A stretch of DNA of 64,000 nt from Dichetophora obliterata (Eukaryota > Arthropoda > Insecta > Diptera > Sciomyzidae), in assembly GCA_963920525.1 (NCBI GenBank), contig OY986435.1, positions 227,743,293-227,807,292 on the forward strand, written 5' to 3'. The first letter of the stretch is position 1, and each line of letters opens with the position of its first letter. This document shows, one piece after another, positions 54,471-64,000 of the stretch. The notes beneath the pieces are model-generated. The model was not told where the DNA came from. It made no database searches and worked only from the letters and a program-made list of their open reading frames with translations. Both the position numbers and the translations under genes were made by a program.

Positions 54471-55380
54471 TTAATTATTTATTATATCTTAAAACACGGC
54501 TGATTTTATGAAATTTTATAGATTTTTGTTTAGTTTTTTTACATTTTTATACATAAAATCTGAGTACTCAATTGATGTAAACGGTTACAAGTTAATTATA
54601 CATCCCTTTGGCTGAACGAATAAACATAAATTGTCAATAGTGACATTATAGTTACGCCAATGTTTTGCTTTCTCATTTTTTGCTCTCCGAATTGCATCTA
54701 CCTGGTTATTTTGCCATGGTCATGTCATTAGATGTATGCGCTCCGCTCCCGCTGTAGAAAATATAAAATTGTAGTGAGAGCCGAGCTCTTTGTTCTCCTT
54801 GTAGTTGGAAGAAAAATGTAGCGAGAACCGAGTTCATATCCTTCCGAGTTTCCTTTATAGTTCATATCGCCGGCCTAATTCTAATACGACGTAAGTCAAA
54901 ATTATCTATTGTTCAGGTGGCAAAGAAAACTGTTTATTATTTGTATGAAGTTCATACGATAATGTATTGTTTCAAACGTTCTATTTCCCATTTTTCATAC
55001 AAACATTAAAACCTATAAAAGGACATAGATGTAGTTTTGATCTACCTAAACCGTTAATAAACGTTACTTTGCCCAATTTTTACATACATCCTATTAGAAT
55101 AAGGATGACGATATAAAAAGTTATGGATTTTTATGAATTTTATTTGATTTGTCATTTGATGAAGGAAAAACAGAAAACATAGTTTTAAAACGATTTAATG
55201 AATTTTTACAGTTTTTGAAATTAATTTTTTTTTTTTTACATTAAAACCGAATAATTTTTTAAGTGCAACGTTATCGTTACGGAAAGTGCTACAAATATAG
55301 CGCTATACAAACAGCAGTATTTGCAAGGAGAATGAAGCGCTCTTTACATGCATACAAGTAATGCGCATTGACATTTTTTG

Positions 55381-56705
55381 CTGGGTTTTTATACTGCTTG
55401 GATTTAGCTTACCGTAATATCTTAATACATAAAAGTCAAGCATTCTGTCCACGCTGTGCATGAGCACAGTATCGCTCAAACTTTAATTATTTTTTGATAT
55501 TATTACAGTGCTTTTACAACATATACTGTCCTCAAAAATGTTCAGCCTAAAAGTATGCACAGAAAATTAATTTGATACTTATCAGTGACAAGATAGGGTT
55601 TTTACAACAGTACGTTTTTAATCTAAGTGCTTCTTTTTTTTCATCCTTTTATAAATAAGTTATGACGAATTTAATGAAATTCCTTTGATGCTTTGTACCA
55701 AAAAATATGATTGTATCAGCCGCGAAACGACACCTGAGTTGCTACGTATATGATGGTTGCTGCAAAGCCAGTTTGCAAAGTTACCAAACTTGGCTTTTTG
55801 CACTTTTACACTTGAACTAATTTTTCAACACTGCTGCAATACTTAAAGTGCTTTATAAAGTGGTATATTTGTATTTTGCAAAAATCAAGTGAATAAAAAA
55901 ATATAGCTTTAAAAAGAGAAAAAACGGCTTTCAGAAAATGGCTCCAAAAAGGAAGTGTGTGGAGGACCCGTCGTAAGACGGACATTTATACTAGTAAATA
56001 AATATTGAAAACATTTTTCTTCACAAGATTTCAAAAATTTTATTTTCTTTTAAAACAAAATGGAAAACTAACATTTTGCAAAAACCCAATAATATGAACA
56101 ATGCGGAAATCGTTCGAAAATTGATATAGTTGCAGTATTTTACAAATAAAACTTCGTAAATAATCAAAAAATTATTTGTGTAAAATCTCAACTTGGCATC
56201 AGCCTGTGGCAGCACTGCAAAACTTTAAAAAAAATTTTCATCAAATTTTTACGATTTTAAGTATTAGCTTTTGAATGCTTTACAGTATTTTCAATTATAA
56301 TTACTACATTTTTTTCAGACAATTTTTCCGTTTTTCAGACAAGTCCGCCCCGTTCCACTGTTTCCACTGTGAAAAGTTTTCTGAATTTTTTGTTTGTTTA
56401 ACGCAGTGTTATTTATTTAATAATTATTAATAGTCAAAAGCAATTTAATTTTGAATTTTCACAATATTTTATTTAATTCCAACTTTTAGCATCCAAGTCC
56501 ACAAATTTGAATGATCAAAGTTTATTAACCTCTCCAACTTAAGCAAACTTTTTGACTATGTTGTATAGGAATCAAATAAATTAACATTAAAGCCAAAAAC
56601 TAATTTGTATAATGAAATATATTTGTATTGGCCTTCTCTATTTTGTAGATATGCTTTTAATCGAATTTAAAAAGTAAATAGGTGATGAATAAATTTTCAG
56701 TGTTA
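55381..56705. other. Unassigned stretch
   Basis: No coding or repeat call can be supported; several TTTACAACA/AAGTGCTT phrases recur loosely. Confidence 0.3.
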
Positions 56706-56880
56706 TCAGTGATGTGATTTTATAGTCAAATATCCCGAAAGCCTATGTGAAAAAAAACATGGTATTTTGCGAAAAATCGCAACAAAATATAGAATAAAGA
56801 TTTTATTCTTATTCAGGCAAAATACCTGATTTGACACTTATACCTTAAAGACGCGTACTCAGAAAAAATTTTGGGGGGTT
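56706..56880. repeat. Lone end of the CAGTGATGTGATTT hAT family
   Basis: CAGTGATGTGATTTTATAGT followed by AAATATCCC resembles the ends of the elements at 38054 and 43160. No partner end is nearby, so this is a truncated fragment. Confidence 0.5.
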
Positions 56881-56939
56881 TTTAATTTTTTTTTTTTTTT
56901 TGTTTAGACTTATTCCAATTTTTTTATATTTTTAATATA

Positions 56940-57320
56940 AAGGGTGTCCCAGACTTAGAGGACAATAATGCGGGGGACGATCAAAAAATCGTATGGGTGG
57001 GGGTGGTCGTAAATTCCCCCCTAGGGAGATGGGTGGTAAAAATAAAAATAATTGGTGTCATTACGTTTTAATCCATAAGTAACATACCTCCACACCGATT
57101 ACCAAAATTAATAACTTTTTGAAGAGGAAATTAAATTTCCATAAAGTCCCAACGAAAAAAGTTATGAGCACCTAAATTCAAAAAATACGTTTTTTTCTTA
57201 CAAAATTCAAATTTAAAGACATTTCAATAAAGGCAATTTTCTCGAAAAACAACCAAATTTTTTTATTATTTTTTGTGACGTTATTTTTTTTTTTTTGTTT
57301 TTTTTTTTTTTTTGTCAATT
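56940..57320. other. GGGTGTCCCAGAC-containing stretch and poly-T
   Basis: AAGGGTGTCCCAGACTTAGAG at 56940 looks like a DNA-transposon end, but no inverted partner was found. Poly-T runs lie at 57288-57315. Confidence 0.3.
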
Positions 57321-57790
57321 CGTTATTAATCTGCTTTACGTTGTTCTATTGTCAGAGCAGTCATTTATCGCCAAAAAAAAATAAGTTTCAGATATAACCA
57401 CTTTTTTCCTCACTGGAGTTTTTTTGAAGTGAAAACTTCTTTAGGCGCGTTGAACGATTTTGCCAAAGGGTAAATCTTTGGTTTGCGTCATCGTCATCGT
57501 TATTTTGCGAGTAACTCTCGTCATCAATACAGACAGCGAGTAGGTTTTTAAATGACGCTCTTGGATCTTGGCTACAAGGCGCTCAGCAAATGTAGCAAGC
57601 AACCATCAATAAGTTCCTCTGCTAATCATCGTTTTTTTCCCTCCTTTGCTCCGCTGCGAAACATTGGATGATACTGTTTTTTCAATGTATATGTAGAGCT
57701 GCTGTAGGTTAAAATAAAATAAATTTAAAATTTGGTTTGTGTTTGACTGGCCGTGAAGTCCCTTTTGATGCCACCACTCATAGAACAACT

Positions 57791-57982
57791 AGACAAGGTA
57801 GTGTTAGGGCTGAATGTGTTCTCTTTCTAAGTGACCATAACTGTCAAACTCAGCCATTTTGATATTTTGGCTAATTTTTGCTTTCATATTACATTCTCAT
57901 TGGTTGCAGAATTTGTATGAAATATCAACTTCGATTTGACAGTTTCGATCACCGGCTCTCCGTCCTAGCACTACCTTGTCTA
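57791..57982. mobile_element. Small TIR element TAGACAAGGTAGTG
   Basis: 57791-57804 and 57969-57982 are perfect 14-bp inverted repeats. 192 bp, non-coding. It interrupts the left arm of the large palindrome. Confidence 0.6.
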
Positions 57983-58474
57983 ATTTTGCCATTCCACCAC
58001 TTGAGATTTTGCTACCAGTGAAACAGAAAACATAGCAAGCAAAATGCGGTTTATTTTCTGACTCCGATTCGTTCATTCCCTCTAACGTTGCGCAACCGCT
58101 ATGAACCTTTCCATTCTCATTGCGTTGTTGTTGTAGATTTGCCATGTAAGTGTTGTTGTACATTTAGTTGGAATTTTTTTAGACTTTTTTGTAGCTACAG
58201 TCGGCATATGACAACTGATTTATTTTAGATAAGAGTTTAAATCAATTTTTGAAATTATGTACAAATGGCTAAATTATTTCTTTTAATTAAATGTACTACC
58301 TTATCAAAAATATATACTTATAATTCATATCATTTATTTAAATTATTTCATTATTGAATTAATTTAAAAATTTAAATCTTATTCATATCTTTTTATATAA
58401 TAACACAATATACATGCACGCTATATATAGATTGTGTTGTGTACTAAAATAAGAATATATAAGAAATAGATATA

Positions 58475-58610
58475 GGCCTATTATCATAGTCAAAATAAAG
58501 TCGACTTTAAATTTAGTGTAAGCATTTTTGACAGTTTTTCAATAAAATATGTTGTCAAAAAGCTTGCACTAAATTTTAAGTCGACTTTATTTTGACTATG
58601 ATAATGGGCC
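58475..58610. mobile_element. Palindromic 136-bp MITE, intact copy
   Basis: GGCCTATTATCATAGTCAAA and TTTGACTATGATAATGGGCC ends; the arms pair for about 55 bp (AAGTCGACTT, AAATTTAGTG, AAGC). ATA on both sides. It is the empty-site reference for the split copy at 43543-44830. Confidence 0.85.
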
Positions 58611-60289
58611 ATAGTATATAAATTATACATAATTTAATATAATAAATGTACGTAGACAACTGCCTAGTGTTGTAAATATAAAACGCAAACCAACGACAAG
58701 CAAAACAGGAGAAGCAATAGAATTTCGTATAGAAAAAGTGTTGCTTCTCGTGTCTTGTCGTTTGTTTGCGTTATCGATTTACAACATTAGGCGATAAGAA
58801 ATAGAACGCTTGTGATAAGCAGACTGTAGTCATTCCATTACAACTGTAAATATAAATTTATTTTGCAGGTTTTCTAAAAATACTTTGATTGTCATATGCC
58901 GACTGTAGCTACAAAAACACATCTACAAAAAAATTCAAGCTAACTGCACAACAACAATTACCAAGCAAATCTACAACAAAAACGCAGAAATAATGACATG
59001 ATCACAGCGGTTGCGCAGCGTTAGAGAGGATAAACTGAATTGGCGGCGAAAAATAAATAGCACTTTGCTTGCTATTTTTTCTGTTTTCCTGCTGGCAAGA
59101 TCTAAAGTGGAGGCTTTAAAAGAGACTTCACGGCAGTCAAACAAAATACAAATATGAAAAATTGAAATTTCATTTCAGCAGTTAGCTTTTAGTTTTTGAA
59201 GTCTCTTTTAATGCCTCCCTCCACTTGAGATTCGCTAGCAGACAAACAGAAAAAATAGCAAGCAAAGTGCTGTATATTTTCCGCCGCCAATTCGGTTCAT
59301 CCTCTCTAACGCTGCGCAACCGCTGAGATCTTGTCATTTTTTTTGCGTTGTTGTTGAAGATTTGCTTGGTAGTTATTGTTGTACAGTAAGCTTTAATTTT
59401 TTGTAGATCTTTATTTGTAGCTACAGTCAGCATATGAGATTGAACTATTTTAGAAAACAGTTTATACATATGAATTAAAGAGTGTATATAATATTGGTAG
59501 ACCTATTTGTTTTTAGTAAAAGTATTACCATGTCGGAAATACATATATAAATAGTTCATATATATGAACAATTTAGCTCATTGAGGAAATTTAAAGAGTA
59601 TTTATGTATATTTATATAATAACAATATAATAATAAACCTGCAAAATAAATTAATATTTTCAGTAGTTATTGGATAACTAAAGTCTGCTTATCCTAAGCA
59701 TTCTATTTTTTAAACTGTTTAGCATCAATTTCTTATATGAATTAAATATAATTTATATGCTATAGATATTTCTTCATTTTAGAATATTCTATTTTTAATA
59801 CACAACGCAATATAGATATGGTGTACATGTATATTGTGTTAGTGTTACTATATAAATAGTTATAAATAAGTTTCAATTTTTTAGATTAATTCAATAATGA
59901 AATAATTTAAATAAATTACTTTAATTATATGTATTTTTGATATGGTAACACTTTTGCTTAAAAGAAATAGTTTCAGTAATGTATAAAAAATTTAATAAAT
60001 TGCTATAAGCTCTTAACAAAAATAATTCAAGTTTCATATGCCGACTGTAGCTTCACAATTAGAATTCACATCGTCTGCAAAAAATTGCCAGCTAACTGCA
60101 CCAACAACAATTACAGAGGAAATGTACAAACAAGGGCGCACAGAGAAGAGCAAGGTCAGAGCGGAAATTTTAAAACTTTTTGATTTTATCCTATATGTAG
60201 GAAGGGCTGCAGTATGAGCATTCGCACTTCCTACATGTCCGTCCGTCTTATATAGCATTAAGGCATTCCGTGGCAGGACAACGTCTTCC

Positions 60290-60816
60290 AGGGAATACTA
60301 ATTTTGACGTAGAATTACATCTTACAGGGCGGTTTGTATGGGGGTCATTTTCACAAATTTTTTCAAAGTGATATTTGACACTTTGGAGTATACCTACAGT
60401 AGGCCGGGTCGATTTGTGAGGAGGCAAAAAAATGGCCCATTGCTCAGTGAAAATCGTATTCTAGGGATCAAAATAAAAAACTTTGGCCGAGGAACTATAC
60501 CTCCAAAACGAATTCTAATGCCCCAACTTTTGCCTTTTGTCCCGTTGGGTCAAATTTTGAAAAATCACTCTTTGACCCATTAAGAGTGTACCAATCGAGT
60601 CCAAATGTATGACCGACCCCCACAAACTTTGGAGGGCCGATCCACCCATACCAGTGGCGACCCCATTTTGCTGATTTTTTCATGTAAAGTGCCAAAAATG
60701 GTGATTTTTTTCAAATGTTTGTATGCGGAACCCTCCTGGGGGTTCCAGGGGGTGTACTACTGGCATGGGTGGATCGGCTCTCCAAAGTTAGTTGGGATCG
60801 GTGTATTTCTTCCGGT
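60290..60816. other. Fragment with inverted repeats, origin unclear
   Basis: About 60622-60655 (AAACTTTGGAGGGCCGATCC, then ACCCATACCAG) pairs with about 60755-60792 (CTGGCATGGGTGGATCGGCT, then CTCCAAAGTT). GGGTCAAATTT and TTTGACCC also pair (60547, 60574). Less AT-rich than the surroundings. It runs directly into the helicase fragment. Confidence 0.45.
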
Positions 60817-61149
60817 GCATACTCTAAAGTATTACCTATTCCTCCTGTTGTAGAATCATTTAAAAAAGGATCAAACAATTTTACTCGCAAGCAAATTCCA
60901 CTGCAACTTGCTTATGCGATTAGTATTCATAGACCGCAACGATTAACACTCGATCAAGCAGTTATCGATATTGGAAAAAAAAAATAATTTGCATTAGGAA
61001 TGGCATATGAAGCATTCTCAAGGGTTTGTAGTATAAGTGGACTTTTTATCGAACCAGCTATTTCTTATGATCGGCTTAAAAAAATAAATGACAAGAAGGG
61101 GTTGGTTGAGAAACGCCAAGAATTAAATAAATTAATGAATATGCAATAA
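60817..61149 (+). pseudogene. Helitron PIF1-like helicase, C-terminal end
   Basis: 60817-60984 reads AYSKVLPIPPVVESF, TRKQIPLQLAYAISIHRPQR and LTLDQAVIDIG. After an A-run frameshift, 60988-61149 gives FALGMAYEAFSRVCSISGLF, AISYDRLKKIN and a final stop. This is the end of the PIF1-type helicase fused to Rep in Helitrons. The usual IHKSQGLTLD motif (helicase motif) is altered to IHRPQRLTLD, and SRV precedes the last block as expected. Nothing upstream of about 60817 matches, and no Helitron 3' end is seen after it. Inactive. Confidence 0.8.
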
Positions 61150-61855
61150 ATTTAAATAAATTAAAACTTTTTTGTATTAAAATATTTATGAGATCGGGTA
61201 AGTTTATTCATTACGCAAATCTCCCTAACAATGACAAAACGAAATATGTCCATTTTTTGAGAAAACCCAACATTATATCTTTACTTTTATTGCTTTGGAA
61301 AAAGTTTATTAGAGCGAGTGACCCACCTTAAATGCAGCTTCAACGTACCAATTTATGTAGCCAGCTTACGCGTTTGCTAAGCAACTGCTACTCCTAGTTA
61401 AGTATTCGTTGCAGATCTCTGATGTCCACTTTCAGCGAATTAAAAATCTGACAAGACTAATCGTTACGCTCAAAAGTAAAATTGTTACGATACATAAAGC
61501 TCCTCATTATTATTCACAAAAGTTGATTAATCATTGTTACCGATTATAAGCAGAACTCATAATAATCGCTATTATACAATACAATTTTCGACGTGTCCGT
61601 TTCCGTTTTCTCAAGTTGAAGATATAGTCTTGCTTTGGCTTTTAAATGTTTCTCAAAATAGTGTTGCACACACCGAGAATGTCAATGGTTTTAATTTGCA
61701 TTTAAATACTATAAAGAAGAATGTATGTTTTACTCAATTGGTCACTTCTATAAACTAGAAAAATTGAATTTAAAGCGTTTATTATTCTAAAGGCCCAACC
61801 AAAATAGACGTTTTGCTCCGTAACGAGTAAAAACGTAAGTGTTCGGTTAAATACA
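61150..61855. other. Unassigned stretch
   Basis: No feature supported, except AGGCCCAACCAAAATAGACG at 61791, which recurs at 62293. Confidence 0.3.
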
Positions 61856-61859
61856 TATT

Positions 61860-62666
61860 AATGTTGTTACCCAAAATGAGCAAACGTAACTGAACAAAAC
61901 TAAACGAAACAGCTTTATTTCACTCATTTTTCACAAATCTTTATTAAAAATTACTAAAACAAAACAAAACAAAATTAGTACAATCCCTTTTATAAATTCC
62001 TGTCATCTACTGCAACATAGCTTCAGTTAATATTGAATGAATCACATCATGTCAGAAATGGTTGTTTTGGAGTAGTGGTTAGAGTGTAGAACTCTCGATC
62101 GGAAGGCGCGAGTTTGATCCTCACCTTCTTGCAAAGAAATATTTTTTATTTCATATCTCTTGTTGTAATAGACGCAAGAAAAAAACAACAATTCTAAGAA
62201 AAAAGTGTATGGAAAAAATTGTCGTTTTTTTAGATTTCACTCAAGCAAATCACAAAACGAGGCGTAAAAAGCTTCGCTTCAAAAACTACTTAAGGCCCAA
62301 CCAAAATAGACGAAACGAGACGATAGCATTTTGACGAACGTCTGCACTCGTTACGGATGTTTTCGGATTTAACCCAAAATGAAACGATTTGCTCAACTCG
62401 TCTGAAACAGCTGATCAGTAGGCAATCGAGTATTATTTATTTATTTATATTGTGCATTTTGTAATTTTTAATAAAGATTTGTGAAAAATGAGTGAAATAA
62501 TGGCGAAATTGAAACAAATTGATGACAATAAAATAAAAACGAACTCTGCACAGCTGTTGTTGACGAGTTGCTACGCTAGCAGTTCGGTTCTTACGGAATA
62601 ATACGTCTTGTCAAACTGTTTCGTTTAGTTTCTTTCAGTTACGTTTGCTCATTTTGGGTAACAACA
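61860..62666. mobile_element. Inverted-repeat element of unknown family
   Basis: 61863-61905 (ATGTTGTTACCCAAAATGAG, CAAACGTAACTGA, AACGAAACAG) pairs with about 62609-62665. 61917-61956 is an exact 40-bp inverse of 62461-62500 (TTATTTCACTCATTTTTCAC...). The right arm has about 110 extra bases between the two blocks. The centre holds a tRNA-like unit and a second copy of AGGCCCAACCAAAATAGACG. The right edge abuts the start of the retrotransposon fragment. Confidence 0.6.
62066..62130 (+). repeat. tRNA-like repeat
   Basis: GGAGTAGTGGTTAGAGTGTA resembles an A box and GCGCGAGTTTGATCCTCACC a T-arm with B box. The overall fold is poor, and an A/T-rich tail follows. Same class as the other tRNA-like units. 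Confidence 0.5.
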
Positions 62667-62674
62667 TTGATCAC

Positions 62675-63891
62675 CTAAGGACTGCAATATGCGACTGTCA
62701 ACATGGATTTTTGCCTGGAAAATCAACTTGTACAAATCTGGCGTTGATTTCAGGCAATACTGTTGATGCATTAGAAAGTTATAAGCAATTAGATGTTATA
62801 TATACTGATTTTTCGAAAGCTTTCGATAAAGTTGATCTTAACATTTTACTACTGAAGTTGAGTAAATATGGTCTGTCAAATATTTTGCTAAAGTTCTTAA
62901 AAAGTTTTTTAATAAACAGAAAACTTGTTGTGAAAATAGGAACAACAACTTCTGAGGTTCTTATTGATGTCTCATCTGGAATTCCTCAAGGCACTCACTG
63001 TGGACTATTACTCTTCCTAATTTTCATAAATGATTTACCAAAATGCTTTAAATTCTCTAAAGTTTAATGTTCGCCGATGATGTTAAACTCTTCTTTAAAA
63101 TCTCAAAATCGTCTGATTGCCTTAAGCTTCAGAGTGACCTTACGCGATTCCATCATTGGTGTGCTCTAAACAACCTTAGTTTAAATTTTTCAAAATGTTC
63201 TGTTGTGAAATTTTCGAGAAGCATAAATCCTATTTTTTATAATTTTGAAATAAGTGGTCTCCAGTTAATACGCAAGCAAGAGATGAAGGACTAAGGTGTA
63301 ATATTTCATTCAAATTTTAGTTTTAACTGTCACATTGACTGTATCATCTCAAAATCTTACGCTATGGTCGGACTTATAAAGAGAAATACGCAAAACTTTA
63401 GAGACCCAATGACAATCAAATCACTTTATGAAGCACTGGTTCATAGCGTAGTTGAATTCTGCTCCATCATTTGGAATCCTTTCTATGTTGAGCATTCTAA
63501 TCGTATTGAACGAGTTCAGCGGAGCATAACCAGATATGCGCTTAAAAAGATGTATTGGCCTCATGGTCTTCCTTCTTATAATTCTCGACGTAAGCTCCTT
63601 GGCTTGCAATCTTTAAATGACAGAAGAACCTCGTACTCTCTGTTATTCGTATACCACATTCTTTCTGGCAAAATAATTTGTAGTGACATACGAGATCGTT
63701 TCGTTTTTTATGAGCCTCCAAGATCTTTGAGGACTAATAGATTATTTGAAGCTAGAACTCATAGAACAAATTACGCCGCAAATGAGCCTATTAATAGATG
63801 CATTTTACTTTGTAATTATTATGCGAACGTCCTTGATTTTAATTCAATTGAACACCGCTTTAAATTAAATCTTTTTGCGTTATTTAATTAA
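62675..63891 (+). pseudogene. Jockey-like reverse transcriptase, C-terminal half
   Basis: Three frames in order. 62645-63067 has CQHGFLPGKSTCTNL, IYTDFSKAFDKVDLN with a catalytic Asp, and GIPQGTHCGLLLFLIFINDL. 63067-63294 starts with MFADDVKLFF, the YxDD box (Phe in place of Tyr). After a frameshift, 63364-63891 holds VGLIKRNTQNFRDP, ALVHSVVEFCSIIWNP, IERVQRSITRYALKKMYWP and a family-typical tail to the stop at 63891. The start of the first frame before about 62675 is not RT-like. At least two breaks, so inactive, although the long third frame suggests moderate age. Confidence 0.9.
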
Positions 63892-64000
63892 TTAATTAAT
63901 TGTGTATTAGTTAAGATATTTAAGAAACTTTTGTATATAGTCTGTAAGATATTATCATCCGTAGACTGAATAAATAAATAAATAAATAAATAATATGTAT
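62675..64000 (+). mobile_element. 5'-truncated Jockey-like retrotransposon
   Basis: RT similarity starts abruptly near 62675, consistent with the 5' truncation usual for non-LTR insertions. The 3' end carries a (TAAA)n run at about 63968-63992, a common tail of this clade. A different copy from the split element at 12-18 kb. Confidence 0.85.

Larger units (their letters stand above)
52334..54718. mobile_element. hAT-type MITE, CATGGCAGAATAACC family, copy 2, split
   Basis: Perfect 8-bp duplication GTCATGTC at 52326-52333 and 54719-54726. Ends match copy 1 at 31043-31511 except one base (CTGGTTATTTTGCCATG). A 1.7-kb element is inserted at 52752-54470; without it the size is about 0.66 kb, so there is about 0.2 kb of sequence not in copy 1. 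Confidence 0.9.
52227..55380. repeat. Inverted GAGCGCTTC motifs around nested elements
   Basis: 52283-52302 (AGAGCGCTTCATTCTCCTTG) and 55324-55343 are perfect inverted copies, each in a block rich in AGCGC motifs (52240-52316, 55295-55365). They may mark the ends of a larger element that later received the 52334-54718 insertion, but no target duplication was found. Confidence 0.5.
57740..60150. repeat. Large quasi-palindrome, about 2.3 kb
   Basis: Centre near 59165. The core 58890-59436 is a hairpin whose ends read CATATGCCGACTGTAGCTAC. Outside it, 58212-58470 pairs with about 59700-60010 (CAATAATGAAATAATTTAAA and the complement), and 58130-58211 pairs with about 60016-60120. The motif CATATGC(C/T)GACTGTAGCT appears four times in alternating orientation. 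Arms differ by insertions at 57791-57982 and 58475-58610. No coding sequence. Confidence 0.75.

Overview
This AT-rich window looks like insect, most likely dipteran, repeat-dense DNA. I find no host protein-coding gene. Nearly everything I can identify is transposon-derived: Tc1-like and mariner elements (one of them DD41D, a type described from tephritid flies), Jockey-like non-LTR retrotransposons, Helitrons, hAT-type elements with 8-bp target duplications, TTAA- and TTA-flanked elements, foldback-like elements with internal tandem arrays, and tRNA-like dispersed repeats. The taxonomic guess is an inference from this transposon mix. The only apparently intact reading frame is a 371-codon mariner transposase at 18162-19277.

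Layout. 1-1033: end of a Tc1-like element. 1613-4566: two copies of a small TIR element, the second split by about 2 kb. 5719-6186: first half of an IS630/Tc1-like transposase. 6410-11478: Helitron territory, including three near-identical 855-bp units in tandem and a head-to-tail junction into a Helitron that carries the start of a Rep-type gene. 11482-19364: a split Jockey-like element with two mariner copies in opposite orientation. 19550-23816: foldback arrays, a TIR element and two nested Helitrons. 24-28 kb: AT-rich DNA, an 18-bp minisatellite, a 1.3-kb inverted-repeat element and perfect hairpins. 28113-33088: several TIR elements. 33.1-38.0 kb: mostly unassigned AT-rich DNA with one TIR/tandem-repeat element. 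38054-43160: two hAT-type copies, the first holding a Tc1-like element that holds a third element. 43252-48990: a 5.7-kb hAT-type element bounded by a perfect 8-bp duplication and filled with at least seven smaller elements. 49713-52143: second copy of the 855-bp-unit Helitron, with a hAT-type insertion. 52334-54718: hAT-type MITE containing a TTAA-type element with a Mutator/Kolobok-like transposase fragment. 57.8-60.1 kb: a 2.3-kb quasi-palindrome. 60817-61149: Helitron helicase end. 62675-64000: 5'-truncated Jockey-like element.

Most striking reading: three broken elements (IS630-like transposase, Helitron, Jockey-like retrotransposon) each have one half left of the two mariner copies and the other half, in opposite orientation, between them. 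Inverting 13641-18077 would bring every pair back together in a properly nested order, and the retrotransposon would rejoin in frame at a single TA. A past inversion through the inverted mariners, or an assembly inversion there, explains all of this at once.
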